In this document: one piece after another, positions 24,746 to 33,391 of the stretch
How positions within the stretch are numbered: position 1 is the first letter of the stretch
Layout of the letters: each line of letters begins with the position of its first letter
Source: Hydrogenophaga sp.
Lineage (GTDB): Bacteria > Pseudomonadota > Gammaproteobacteria > Burkholderiales > Burkholderiaceae_C
NCBI RefSeq assembly: GCF_011772445.1
Contig: NZ_WVZN01000006.1
Coordinates: 1 to 59,598, forward strand
Length of the DNA: 59,598 nucleotides
Direction: 5' to 3'
Notes under the pieces: generated by a model
Seen by the model: only the letters and a program-made list of their open reading frames with translations
What the model was told of the DNA's origin: nothing
Databases searched by the model: none
Program-made: the position numbers and the translations under genes

Positions 24746-24800
24746 AACAGTAACCATTATAGCAATAGCCGTCCGTATTGTCAATAATGATTTCTGTTAT
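24744..24800 (-). promoter_or_regulatory. Consensus sigma-70 promoter flanked by inverted operators (hipBA)
   Basis: On the minus strand TTGACA (24,784-24,779) and TATAAT (24,761-24,756) match the consensus perfectly with the ideal 17-bp spacer. ATAACAG at 24,744-24,750 and its inverted copy CTGTTAT at 24,794-24,800 flank it symmetrically (50 bp apart), extended to ATAACAG-T/A-AA. They are good candidates for HipB operators, giving a strong promoter under tight autorepression. Confidence 0.75.
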
Positions 24801-25381
24801 AGGGGCAAACAGTGTCAGTGTCCTGTGCAATTTAAGAGATACCATTATTCGCAATATGCCTCAAGAATGTCAAATACGCTTTCTCTTGAAAGGAGAAGCC
24901 CAATAGGCGCGCGACCACGCTCTGCGGCCCCACGCGTCGGGTCAGTTCTGCGCATCTGTGACAGAGAGGTCAGCCCGGATGGTCGCCGGCCTGGTGCAGC
25001 GCGTCGGCTGCGAAGCGGGCTCATCTCAAAAAGCTCCTTTTTGAAATCAAAAACGTGCGCGCTTGAAACGACGTTGTACTTTTTGGCTTGCAGACTGATA
25101 TCTGGTTGCGTCGCAGGCCCGTAAGCGACGTCGAGGGTGCAGCTACGTTATTGATTTACCTGCTGCGGCGTTGGCGAGGGGAGCCGGTCCCAACACGGGG
25201 GCCAACCCCTTCACTGATGGGTGAACCGAGTTCAACGCAAGGGGACTTCAAACCGGTGGAACCTCGCGATGCGCCACACCGGGCTGCTGCCGATTGAGTT
25301 GACACCGCCCTAAGCCTCCGTCATCAGTCCCGATGGGAGCAACTGGGAACGCCTAAAGTAGCTCGGGGCTCGCTGCTTCAC

Positions 25382-25425
25382 GCTTTCTCATGGGAAATGA
25401 GAATCCTCAATGGCGATGAGAAAGC
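25382..25425. repeat. Inverted repeat with a third internal copy
   Basis: GCTTTCTCAT (25,382-25,391) and ATGAGAAAGC (25,416-25,425) are perfect inverted copies. ATGAGAA occurs again between them (25,397-25,403), in a setting vaguely like a Fur box (AATGAGAATC). It could be a binding site left from a mobile element or a regulatory site of a lost gene. Confidence 0.4.
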
Positions 25426-25436
25426 TTGAAACAGCA

Positions 25437-25447
25437 CCCCCCCCCCC
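25437..25447. repeat. Homopolymer run of 11 C
   Basis: An uninterrupted C11 tract in non-coding DNA, prone to slippage. It may vary between clones or be a sequencing length error. Confidence 0.8.
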
Positions 25448-25855
25448 GCGGTCACCGTCAACGAACACCTAGCCCCCTCGTGTTGGAACACGAGGCACGG
25501 CAATTTTCAGGCGTACTTCCCACGCGTTCTGCCGGGTCATCGCTCCGAGACTAGTGCAGGCCGTTACTGGAAAAGCGTTCGTTCGCGAGCCGTCGTCTTG
25601 GAGGGCGACCTGCCCACCCGGGTGGCACGTCAGCTCTGACGCTCCTACTGATGCCAAGGTCGCGAAGCTCTGTTACGGTTTTGTTACGAAGATTTGAAGG
25701 ACTCGGACGGGGGTAGCCAGCTCCGTTCTACAAGGATGCGGGCGCCGAAGAACTCGGCTCTTACAGAGGGACAACGCCCCTCCATTTCGCGAACGGTAGG
25801 GTGCAGATTTCAGTTTCTGTTTCCGGACCGCACGCGTGAGCGGCGACCCGGGCCC

Positions 25856-27712
25856 TCACTCCACCGTCACGCTCTTCGCCAGGTTCCTCGGCTTGTCGAC
25901 GTCCGTGCCCTTGGCCAGCGCCGTGTGGTACGCCAGCAATTGCAGCGGCACCACGTGCAGGATGGGCGAGAGCGCACCGTAGTGCTCGGGCATGCGGATG
26001 ACGTGGATGCCCTCGCTGCTGGCGATGCGCGTGTCGGCGTCGGCGAGCACGTAGAGCACGCCGCCGCGGGCTCGCACCTCCTGCATGTTGCTTTTGAGCT
26101 TTTCCAGCAGGGTGTCGTTGGGCGCCACGGTCACCACCGGCATGGCGGCCGTCACCAGGGCCAGCGGGCCGTGCTTGAGTTCGCCCGCCGGGTAGGCCTC
26201 GGCGTGGATGTAGCTGATTTCCTTCAGCTTCAGCGCGCCCTCCAGAGCGATCGGGTAGTGCAATCCGCGTCCGAGGAACAGCGCGTTGTCCATGCGCGCG
26301 AAGTCCTCGGCCCAGCTGATGACCTGCGGCTCCAGCGCGAGCACAGCCTGCAGGGCCACGGGCAGGTGACGCATGCGCTTGAGGTGCTCACCCTCTTCTT
26401 CTTCGCTCAGGTGCCCGCGCACCTGGGCCAGCGCCAGCGTCAGCAGGAACAGGCCCGCGAGCTGGGTGGTGAAGGCCTTGGTGGAGGCCACGCCGATCTC
26501 GACGCCCGCGCGCGTGATGTAGGCCAGCTTGCACTCGCGCACCATGGCGCTGGTGGAGACGTTGCAGATGGTCAGCGTTTCCTGCATGCCCAGGCTTTGC
26601 GCGTGGCGCAGCGCGGCCAGGGTGTCGGCGGTCTCGCCGCTCTGGCTGATCGTCACCACCAGCGTGCGCGGATCGGGCACGCTGGTGCGGTAGCGGTACT
26701 CGCTGGCCACCTCCACCTGCGTGGGAATCTTCGCGATGGATTCCAGCCAGTACTTGGCCGTGCAACCGCTGTAGTAACTGGTGCCGCAGGCCAGGATGAG
26801 CACGCGGTCCACGTTCTTGAACACGCGGTGCGCGCCGTCGCCGAAGAGCTCCGGCGTGACGCCGGCCACGCCTTCGAGCGTGTCGGCGATGGCGCGCGGC
26901 TGCTCGAAGATCTCCTTCTGCATGTAGTGGCGGTAGGGGCCCAGTTCGGCTGCGCCGCTGTGCGCGTGCACGGTGCGCACAGGGCGCTGCGCGGCGTCGA
27001 GCGAACGGCCGCCGGCGTCGGTGATCCAGTAGCGGCCCATCTGCAGGTCCACCAGGTCACCCTCTTCCAGGTACACGATCTGGTCGGTCACGCCCGCCAG
27101 CGCCATGGCGTCGCTGGCCAGGAAGTGCTCGCCGCCCTCTGCGCCCACGCCCAGCACCAGTGGCGAGCCCGCGCGCGCGCCCACCACGCGGTGCGGTTCG
27201 TCCTTGTGGAAGACCGCCAACGCATAGGCGCCATGCAGTTGCGCCACGGCGGCGGTGAGGGCCGCGAAGACATCGCCCTCGTAGAGCGAATCGATGAGGT
27301 GGGCGATGACTTCGGTGTCGGTCTGGCTCTCGAACACGTAGCCCTTGGCCTGCAAGGCGGCGCGCAACTCGTCGTGGTTTTCGATGATGCCGTTGTGCAC
27401 AAGCGCCACGCGCCCGGCCGAACCGCTCTGCGCCCCCGGTCCGTGGCTGAAGTGCGGGTGTGCGTTGTGCACCGCTGGCGCACCGTGCGTGGCCCAGCGC
27501 GTGTGCGCGATGCCGGTGCCGCTGGCGATGTGTTCGGCCTGCACCTGCTGGCCCAGTTCGGCCACGCGGGCCGTGCTGCGCGCGCGCTTGAGGCCGTCGC
27601 TGTGCACGGCCACGCCGCAGGAGTCATAGCCGCGGTACTCCAGCCGCTGCAGGCCCTGAACCAGCACGGGCACGATGTCGCGCCCCGAAACCCCCGCCAC
27701 GATGCCGCACAT
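25856..27712 (-). CDS. glmS: Glutamine-fructose-6-phosphate aminotransferase (isomerising)
   Basis: Makes glucosamine-6-phosphate from fructose-6-phosphate and glutamine, the first step to UDP-GlcNAc for peptidoglycan and LPS. The start M-C-G-I-V-A-G puts the catalytic N-terminal cysteine directly after Met. An AGGAG ribosome-binding site lies 8 bases upstream, so an upstream in-frame extension to 27,784 is rejected. The product is 618 residues: an N-terminal amidotransferase domain (1-240), then two SIS sugar-isomerase domains (A-C-G-T-S-Y near 307) and the terminal [12 protein letters not shown]. The 3' end faces the accessory island, and attTn7-type elements use exactly this site. glmU lies 3.2 kb away. 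Confidence 0.97.
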   Translation of the reverse strand: MCGIVAGVSGRDIVPVLVQGLQRLEYRGYDSCGVAVHSDGLKRARSTARVAELGQQVQAEHIASGTGIAHTRWATHGAPAVHNAHPHFSHGPGAQSGSAGRVALVHNGIIENHDELRAALQAKGYVFESQTDTEVIAHLIDSLYEGDVFAALTAAVAQLHGAYALAVFHKDEPHRVVGARAGSPLVLGVGAEGGEHFLASDAMALAGVTDQIVYLEEGDLVDLQMGRYWITDAGGRSLDAAQRPVRTVHAHSGAAELGPYRHYMQKEIFEQPRAIADTLEGVAGVTPELFGDGAHRVFKNVDRVLILACGTSYYSGCTAKYWLESIAKIPTQVEVASEYRYRTSVPDPRTLVVTISQSGETADTLAALRHAQSLGMQETLTICNVSTSAMVRECKLAYITRAGVEIGVASTKAFTTQLAGLFLLTLALAQVRGHLSEEEEGEHLKRMRHLPVALQAVLALEPQVISWAEDFARMDNALFLGRGLHYPIALEGALKLKEISYIHAEAYPAGELKHGPLALVTAAMPVVTVAPNDTLLEKLKSNMQEVRARGGVLYVLADADTRIASSEGIHVIRMPEHYGALSPILHVVPLQLLAYHTALAKGTDVDKPRNLAKSVTVE

Positions 27713-27849
27713 GTGATTGCTCCTGAAATGTGAAAGTGGGCGAATGCTAGTGAAGCCAGGATGAAATGAATGGTCAAAATTCAACGAAATCTGATCTTTT
27801 TAATCATGTTTCTTGCGATTTGACTGAATATTTCACGTAAGATCGATTC

Positions 27850-28341
27850 ATGGAATCTTTCGAACTGGATGCCATCGATCTGCGCCTGCTCGATCTGCTG
27901 CAAGAGGACGCCTCGCTCAGCAACCAGGCCCTGGCCGAGCGCGCCCACCTCTCGCCGCCCACCTGCCTGCGCCGCGTCAAGCGCCTGCGCGAGCGCGGAT
28001 TCATCGCGCGCGAGGTGGCGCTCCTGGACGCCGACCGCTTGGCGCCGCTGCTGGGCCACGGCCTCACCGCGGTGGTCGAGATCGGCCTGGAGCGCCAGGG
28101 CGCCGACGCGCTGGACGCCTTCGAGGCGCGCGCCGTGGCCGAGCCGCGCGTGCAGCAGTGCTACCGCGTGAGTCCCGGGCCCGATTTCGTGCTGATCGTG
28201 CGCTGCACCGACATGCCCGACTACCTCGCGCTCACCCAGCGCCTCTTCACCGGCGACGCGAACGTGCGAAACGTCAAGGGCTTCTTCAGCACCCGTTGCG
28301 CCAAGTTCCATCCCAGCCTGCCGCTCAGTCGATCGCAGTGA
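27850..28341 (+). CDS. Lrp/AsnC family transcriptional regulator
   Basis: A 163-residue protein with an N-terminal Lrp-type helix-turn-helix (L-L-Q-E-D-A-S-L-S-N-Q-A-L-A-E-R up to the recognition helix P-P-T-C-L-R-R-V) and a C-terminal RAM ligand-binding domain (about 70-150). It is transcribed divergently from glmS across 137 bp of AT-rich DNA. It probably regulates itself and perhaps glmS or an amino-acid gene elsewhere; the ligand is unknown. Confidence 0.93.
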   Translation: MESFELDAIDLRLLDLLQEDASLSNQALAERAHLSPPTCLRRVKRLRERGFIAREVALLDADRLAPLLGHGLTAVVEIGLERQGADALDAFEARAVAEPRVQQCYRVSPGPDFVLIVRCTDMPDYLALTQRLFTGDANVRNVKGFFSTRCAKFHPSLPLSRSQ

Positions 28342-28492
28342 CCGAATGGCTTAAATAGCCCCTTCGCAGAATTGCAAAACGCACACTTCTGCAAACGTTG
28401 GGGAGACGCGGTATTGACGGGCCCCCGAGCCTGTTACAACCTCATACAATCGCCCGCTTGCTCAAAAAAGCGGCAGCTCTCCAGGAGGTTTC

Positions 28493-29236
28493 ATGGACAT
28501 GATGGTGATCGGATCGGTGATCGCCGCGGTGGTGCTGGTGCTGTGTGTCTGGCTCTACCTGCGGTTCATGCGATCGCAAGACGACGGGCGGGACGACCGC
28601 TTCGCGCCCGAGCGCATCCTCTCGACCGAGCAGGTGGCCATGCTCGACTACCTGCAGGACACCTTTCCTGGCCAGGTGGTGCTGCCCAACATCAACCTCG
28701 CCCAGATGCTGTCGGTGCGCCGGGCCGCGAGCAAGAAGGCCGCCAAGGACCGCCTGCGCGAGCACCGCGTGGATTTCGTGGTCTGCGCCCCTGACGGCCG
28801 CCCCATCTTCGCCTTCGACATCGAGCAGTACCACCTGAGCAACGCCGAGGCCAAGGCCCAGCGCGTGAAGGTGAAGAACCGCATTCTCAAGACCGCCGGC
28901 GTGCGCTTCGTGTTCCTGAAGAACGGCATCCACCGCATGCCCTCGCCGGCCGAATTCCGCGAGCAGCTCAACCTGGTGGAACTGCCCAAGCCCAAGGCCC
29001 CGGCGGCCAAGCCCGCCGACGACCGCGACAGCGTCATGCAGCAACTCGAAACGCAGATGTCGGGTTTCGACCACCAGTACGCGCGCTCGGGCTACCGCGA
29101 CTCCGAGGTGCTGGGCCTGAGCGGCCTGATGGACCTGGAAGACGAGCTCAAGCCGCGCGAGCAGAAGCGCCGCAACGGCAGCAGCCCCGACAGCCGCTAC
29201 GACGGCAGTTCCTTCGACGTGCGGGGCGGGCGCTGA
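28493..29236 (+). CDS. DUF2726 protein with N-terminal membrane anchor
   Basis: A 247-residue protein with an AGGAGG ribosome-binding site ahead of the start. One transmembrane helix (about 3-22) precedes a DUF2726 domain (about 40-165), which has a restriction-endonuclease-like fold: V-D-F-V-V-C, F-A-F-D-I-E and L-K-N-G-I-H segments. The C-terminal 80 residues are polar and probably disordered. Widespread in betaproteobacteria without a known function. Confidence 0.8.
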   Translation: MDMMVIGSVIAAVVLVLCVWLYLRFMRSQDDGRDDRFAPERILSTEQVAMLDYLQDTFPGQVVLPNINLAQMLSVRRAASKKAAKDRLREHRVDFVVCAPDGRPIFAFDIEQYHLSNAEAKAQRVKVKNRILKTAGVRFVFLKNGIHRMPSPAEFREQLNLVELPKPKAPAAKPADDRDSVMQQLETQMSGFDHQYARSGYRDSEVLGLSGLMDLEDELKPREQKRRNGSSPDSRYDGSSFDVRGGR

Positions 29237-29248
29237 GCCCTCGCTGCT

Positions 29249-30592
29249 TCAATCGGGCGGCTGCTGACGCAAGGCGTCGGCGCTGACACGCAAACCCTCG
29301 AAGATGCAGGCCACCACGGGCGGCGACAGGTCCGGCGGCAGGTCCGTTTGCGTTTCATCGATGGCCCCCGGCACCCGGTCGAGGACTTCCTCGATGACAG
29401 GCTCCATGTCCTTGCCAAACCCAAGCTGGCGCGCCGTGCTGTTGAAGTGCCGACGCAGGATGTGGTCCATCCCGTCATGTTTGCTCTTGCCCTGCAGGGC
29501 CATGGCCAGCTTCACGTCCCGCCGGTGCCATTGGTTGGCGCCGTCTCCCATCACCGGCCAGGCCGAGAGCACGTCGTACAGCGGCGTGAGCCGGTAACGG
29601 CCCCGGGGCAGCAGAAAGAGGCTGAAGTTCTTGGCATGCTGATCGGGCGCGCGCAACATCCAGAACAGCAGTTGGGCCTTCAGCAGGGTGCGCAAGTCTT
29701 CCCGCGCATCGATCGAACCGTGCAGCGTGCGTGCGATGTCGACCAGTCCGGGGCCCCCCTCGCTTTCGTACTTCTCCAGCGACGAGCGCCCTTCGACCTG
29801 GCAAAAGTCCTCTTGTGGCAGACGCAGCAGTTGACGGCCATCGGCACTCGCGCGCCGATCGAAGCGCTCCACAGCGAGCACGCGTTGGGATTCGAAGGTT
29901 TCGATGCGGGCCACCGCGGCCGGCAGGCCAAAGGCGCGCAGCAGGCGAAGGCAGAGCCACTCGTTGTCGACGGATCGCGTGAAGTCGACCTTTCTCGACC
30001 CGACGTGGCCCAGGGACGGCTTGAGGATGTGGGTCGTCGGCGTGGATCCCCGAGGCAGCATCCATCGGCCCTCCCAACGCAGCAAGGCCGTCTTGTCCTG
30101 CGTGCCGGCCAGCGAGATGCGCAGCTCAGGCTCCAGGTCCTGATGCCGCGCCACCGGTGAAGAAGACACGGCGGCCAACAGCAGCGCCTCGATCCCCTGA
30201 TCGGACATCGGCACGCCCCGGACGCTGCCGGTGTCTTGCGGCACCTCGTCCTCGCCCAGCAACTGGACCGCACCCACGCAGTCGCGACCGATGGCCTTGA
30301 GCAGATCGAAGGTATCCACACCCCCCGTCCTGAAACGGGTCGCCAGACGCTTGCGGATGTCCTCGCTGTCCGGAAGGAGGTTGTCGAAGTAGTTGCGCAC
30401 GGTCCTGCCGGTGTGCGGCTGATCGCCCCGCAGGAACGGCAGAGACAAGGACAGGGGACGTCCTGAAGGGGATTGGACCCAGTCGGGGTCGTATCTGAGG
30501 GCATGCAGGCCTCGGCCGTCGACCGACCACGTGCCCACGCGCAGGCCGTTGGCCCAGATGGAAAGGGACTGGGTGTGCGAACGACGGCCCAT
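29249..30592 (-). CDS. hipA: HipA-family kinase toxin (second hipBA pair)
   Basis: The start at 30,592 overlaps the hipB stop (TGATG); a 25-codon upstream extension inside hipB is rejected. The product is 447 residues. The N-terminal capture domain has S-I-W-A-N-G-L-R-V-G-T-W and F-D-N-L-L-P-D-S. The nucleotide loop is G-T-Q-D-K-T-A-L-L and the catalytic signature A-P-D-Q-H-A-K-N-F lies near 317, followed by L-Y-D-V. Catalytic Asp and Asn are retained. This pair is unrelated at the sequence level to the first pair at 23-24.8 kb and sits in core DNA. Confidence 0.9.
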   Translation of the reverse strand: MGRRSHTQSLSIWANGLRVGTWSVDGRGLHALRYDPDWVQSPSGRPLSLSLPFLRGDQPHTGRTVRNYFDNLLPDSEDIRKRLATRFRTGGVDTFDLLKAIGRDCVGAVQLLGEDEVPQDTGSVRGVPMSDQGIEALLLAAVSSSPVARHQDLEPELRISLAGTQDKTALLRWEGRWMLPRGSTPTTHILKPSLGHVGSRKVDFTRSVDNEWLCLRLLRAFGLPAAVARIETFESQRVLAVERFDRRASADGRQLLRLPQEDFCQVEGRSSLEKYESEGGPGLVDIARTLHGSIDAREDLRTLLKAQLLFWMLRAPDQHAKNFSLFLLPRGRYRLTPLYDVLSAWPVMGDGANQWHRRDVKLAMALQGKSKHDGMDHILRRHFNSTARQLGFGKDMEPVIEEVLDRVPGAIDETQTDLPPDLSPPVVACIFEGLRVSADALRQQPPD

Positions 30593-30846
30593 CACCACAC
30601 CGATCCGTCGCCGCTCGCCGCGCCGGGTTTCTCCCCCACCAGCAACTCCAGGCCCACGATCGAGCACCAGGCCATGAGTTGCAACGCGCTCAGGCTGGAG
30701 GGGTCGAGTTCGAGCGTGGAAACGCGGCTTTGGCTGAGGTTCAGTCGTTCCGCCACCTGGGCCTGCGTCAGGCCCTTGAGCTTGCGCGCGGACCTGAGCA
30801 ACTGCCCGAGTTGGGGGGCCGTGGACAAGGGCTGGGAAAGCGACAT
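30592..30846 (-). CDS. hipB: HipB-like XRE antitoxin (second hipBA pair)
   Basis: An 84-residue helix-turn-helix protein (L-T-Q-A-Q-V-A-E-R-L-N-L-S-Q-S-R-V-S-T-L-E), the usual size for a HipB. It is the first gene of hipBA, coupled to hipA by a TGATG overlap. The upstream 110 bp hold three spaced GTTTATC repeats and two GGTATCTGC copies (plus-strand view GCAGATACC), likely operators for autoregulation. Confidence 0.9.
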   Translation of the reverse strand: MSLSQPLSTAPQLGQLLRSARKLKGLTQAQVAERLNLSQSRVSTLELDPSSLSALQLMAWCSIVGLELLVGEKPGAASGDGSVW

Positions 30847-30848
30847 GG

Positions 30849-30948
30849 GCAGATACCTGTCATGCAGATACCCCCAGTTTATCAGCCTGATGGATATTCA
30901 AGGTTTATCTTTCACAGAAATAAAGTTGGTTTATCCCTGTGAGAGATA
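30849..30948 (-). promoter_or_regulatory. Operator-like repeat array upstream of the second hipBA
   Basis: GCAGATACC occurs at 30,849-30,857 and 30,864-30,872 (15-bp period), right next to the hipB start. GTTTATC occurs at 30,877-30,883, 30,903-30,909 and 30,929-30,935, exactly 26 bp apart each time. In addition TATCTTTCACAG (30,906-30,917) and CTGTGAGAGATA (30,937-30,948) are inverted copies, 11 of 12 matching. No clear -35/-10 pair was fixed, but TGATAAAC-like boxes on the minus strand fall within the repeats. Confidence 0.6.
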
Positions 30949-30956
30949 TGGCGCAC

Positions 30957-32357
30957 TCAAGGCGCCTTCTTCACCTTCTGCGGCCGCTGCCAGCCCGCGA
31001 TGCTGGCCTGGCGTCCCCGTGCCACGGCCAGGGCGCCAGGCTCGGTGCTCTTGGTGATGGTGGAGCCTGCGCCCACGGTGCCGCCCGCGCCGATGGTGAC
31101 CGGCGCCACCAGCACGCAGTTGCTGCCCACGTGCACGTCGGCCTCGATCACGGTGCGGTGCTTGTTGGCGCCATCGTAGTTGGCGGTGATGCTGCCGGCG
31201 CCGTAGTTGACGCGCTCGCCCACGGTGGCGTCGCCCAGGTAGGCCAGGTGATTGGCCTTGGCGCCCGCGCCCATCGTGCTGTTCTTCACCTCGACGAAGT
31301 TGCCGATGTGCACCTCGGCGCCCAGGTCGGCGCCGGGGCGAAGGCGCGCGAAGGGGCCCACCAGCGCACCGGCGCCCACGCGCACGCCGGCCGCTTCACC
31401 GTCGACGTGGGTGAAGGGGTGGATCACCGCGCCGGCTTCGATGCGTGCGTTGGCGATGACGCAGTTCGCGCCGATGCGCACGCCATCGCCGAGCTCGACG
31501 CGGCCCTCGAAGACACAGTTGACGTCGATCTCGACATCCTGACCGCAGACCAGTTCGCCGCGCACGTCGAAGCGCGCCGGGTCGGCCAGGCGCACGCCGT
31601 CCACCATGAATTGGTTCGCCAGCCGCAGTTGGTAGGCGCGCTCGAGTTCGGCCAGTTGCTGCGGGCTGTTGACGCCGGCCACCTGCACGGCGTCGCCGAT
31701 GCGGTGGGCCCTGACGGCGCAGCCATCGGCCACGGCGAACTTCACCACGTCGGTCAGGTAGTACTCGGCCTGGGCGTTGCGGTTGTCCAGGCGCGCGAGC
31801 CAGCCACGCAGCAGGCGCGTGGGAACGGCCATGATGCCGCTGTAGATCTCGGTGATGCCGCGCTGCGCCTCACTCGCGTCCTTGTGCTCGACGATGGCGC
31901 GCACGGCGCCACCGTCGTCTCGCACCACGCGGCCATAGCCCGTGGGGTCGGGCAGGTCCAGCGTGAGCAGGGCCAGGTGCTCGCCCGCGCTCAGGTCGAT
32001 GAGCGCCTGCAGGGTGTCGGGGCGCGTGAGCGGCACGTCGCCCGAGAGCACCAGGGTTAGGCCGTTGTCGGCCAGCACGGGCACCGCCTGCTGCACGGCG
32101 TGACCGGTGCCCAGTTGCGGCTCCTGGCGCACGAAGCGCAGCGCCGTGGTGGCGGGTGCCTTCAGCCCGACTTCCACCTGCGCCGCGCCGTGCCCCGTGA
32201 TGACCACCACCGAGCGGGCCGATAACCCCGCGGCGCAATCGATCACGTGCTGCGCCAGCGCGCGGCCGCCCAGACGGTGCAACACTTTGGGCCGCTGGCT
32301 CTTCATGCGGGTGCCCTTGCCCGCGGCCATCACCACCACATCCACCGGTAACGACAT
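30957..32357 (-). CDS. glmU: Bifunctional N-acetylglucosamine-1-phosphate uridyltransferase / glucosamine-1-phosphate acetyltransferase
   Basis: Catalyses the last two steps to UDP-GlcNAc. Start at 32,357 with an AGAGG ribosome-binding site; an upstream in-frame extension to 32,471 is rejected. The product is 466 residues. The N-terminal pyrophosphorylase has A-A-G-K-G-T-R-M-K-S-x-x-P-K (about 10-25). The C-terminal part (from about 250) is a left-handed beta-helix acetyltransferase, ending in a Lys-rich tail. Its start codon overlaps, on the opposite strand, that of the DUF6279 gene. Confidence 0.97.
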   Translation of the reverse strand: MSLPVDVVVMAAGKGTRMKSQRPKVLHRLGGRALAQHVIDCAAGLSARSVVVITGHGAAQVEVGLKAPATTALRFVRQEPQLGTGHAVQQAVPVLADNGLTLVLSGDVPLTRPDTLQALIDLSAGEHLALLTLDLPDPTGYGRVVRDDGGAVRAIVEHKDASEAQRGITEIYSGIMAVPTRLLRGWLARLDNRNAQAEYYLTDVVKFAVADGCAVRAHRIGDAVQVAGVNSPQQLAELERAYQLRLANQFMVDGVRLADPARFDVRGELVCGQDVEIDVNCVFEGRVELGDGVRIGANCVIANARIEAGAVIHPFTHVDGEAAGVRVGAGALVGPFARLRPGADLGAEVHIGNFVEVKNSTMGAGAKANHLAYLGDATVGERVNYGAGSITANYDGANKHRTVIEADVHVGSNCVLVAPVTIGAGGTVGAGSTITKSTEPGALAVARGRQASIAGWQRPQKVKKAP

Positions 32358-33264
32358 GAACACCTCTTTCGCGTACACCGAGCGCGGCCAGGGGGGCGGC
32401 GCCGGAACGCGGCGGATTATCGCCCGCGCCTTGCTGGTGCTCGCCCTGGCGGCGCTGCTGGCCGCCTGCACCGCCGCGCGCTTCGCCTACAACCAGGCGC
32501 CCCAGTTCAGCTACTGGTGGCTGGACAGCCACTTCGACTTCGACGACGCGCAGTCCGAGCAGGTGCGTGGCGACATCGACGCCTTCTTCGCCTGGCACCG
32601 GCGCGAGGAGCTGCCCGCCGTGGCGGACCTGTTGCGCCAATGGCAGGGCATGGCGACGCGCGACCTCACGGCCGACGAGGCCTGTGCGCAGTTCGAGGTG
32701 GTGCGGGCGCGCCTGAATGCCGCGGGCGAGCGCCTGATCGATCCCTTCGCGCGCCTGGCGCCCGGGCTGAGCCCCGCGCAACTGGAGCAGCTGCAGCGCC
32801 GCCAGGCGCGCAGCAACGAGGAGTTCGAGCGCGACTTCCTGCGCGGCACGCCCGAACAGCGCCTGCAGCGGCGGCTCGACACCGCGGTGTCGCGCAGCGA
32901 GCGCTTCTACGGCACGCTCAGCGCGCCGCAGCGTGAGCTGCTGCGGCGCTGGCTGAGCGAATCGCCCTGGGAGCCGCAGCGCACGCAGGCCGAGCGCCAG
33001 CGCCGCCAGGCCGACCTGCTGCAGACCCTGCGCCGCGTCCAGGCCGAGCCCGCGCAGGCCCGGGTCGCCCTGCGCGCCCATCTGGAGCGGCTGCAGCGCT
33101 CGCCCACGCCGGGTTACCAGGCGCAGAGCGAGGCCAGTGTGCGCCACGGCTGCGCGCAGTTCGCCGCCTTGCACAACAGCACCACGCCCGCGCAGCGCCA
33201 ATATGCCGTGCGCGAGCTGCAGGGCTACCAGCGCGACATGGAAACACTCAGCGCGCAGCGCTGA
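32356..33264 (+). CDS. DUF6279 family lipoprotein
   Basis: A 302-residue protein with a short basic N-region, a hydrophobic stretch and a lipobox L-L-A-A-C with C38 as lipidation site; the mature protein is a helical, Arg/Gln/Glu-rich DUF6279 domain. The N-region before the hydrophobic core is about 24 residues, a little long, and no clear ribosome-binding site precedes ATG 32,356, so a downstream non-ATG start is possible. Transcription is divergent from glmU. Anchored in the outer or inner membrane; function unknown. Confidence 0.75.
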   Translation: MNTSFAYTERGQGGGAGTRRIIARALLVLALAALLAACTAARFAYNQAPQFSYWWLDSHFDFDDAQSEQVRGDIDAFFAWHRREELPAVADLLRQWQGMATRDLTADEACAQFEVVRARLNAAGERLIDPFARLAPGLSPAQLEQLQRRQARSNEEFERDFLRGTPEQRLQRRLDTAVSRSERFYGTLSAPQRELLRRWLSESPWEPQRTQAERQRRQADLLQTLRRVQAEPAQARVALRAHLERLQRSPTPGYQAQSEASVRHGCAQFAALHNSTTPAQRQYAVRELQGYQRDMETLSAQR

Positions 33265-33338
33265 GCCTCGGGCCATCACCTTCTGGTGCGCGCCGCGCAC
33301 CGCCATGACACGCGCGTGCACATCGTCGGTGCACCAGC

Positions 33339-33350
33339 CTTGCATACAAG
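33339..33350 (+). promoter_or_regulatory. Candidate operator of the GntR/FCD regulator
   Basis: CTTG-CATA-CAAG is a near-perfect palindrome 41 bp before the GntR start, close to the TTGTATACAA-type sites bound by FCD-class GntR proteins. Autoregulation together with the downstream transporter operon is likely. Confidence 0.5.
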
Positions 33351-33391
33351 ACTGATATGGCCATGGCACGGATCTGGCATGTGCACCGGCC

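Larger units (their letters stand above)
24801..25855. other. About 1 kb without a recognisable gene between hipBA and the glmS 3' end
   Basis: Only short open frames without ribosome-binding sites or known motifs are present. The region holds an inverted-repeat cluster and a run of 11 C (25,437-25,447), listed separately. No tRNA, integrase, transposase or Tn7-type end was recognised. It marks the boundary between accessory and core DNA. Confidence 0.55.

Noticed and set aside
24846..25124. Small gene between hipBA and glmS
   Set aside because: The open frame starts inside the hipB promoter, has no ribosome-binding site and no recognisable content.
25700..25856. Tn7-like right end next to glmS
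   Set aside because: No TnsB-type 22-bp repeats, terminal TGT/ACA pair or target duplication could be seen.
25694..27733. Long open frame (679 codons) on the plus strand
   Set aside because: It lies antisense to glmS over its whole length; the His/Gln/Arg-rich translation is typical of shadow frames in GC-rich DNA.
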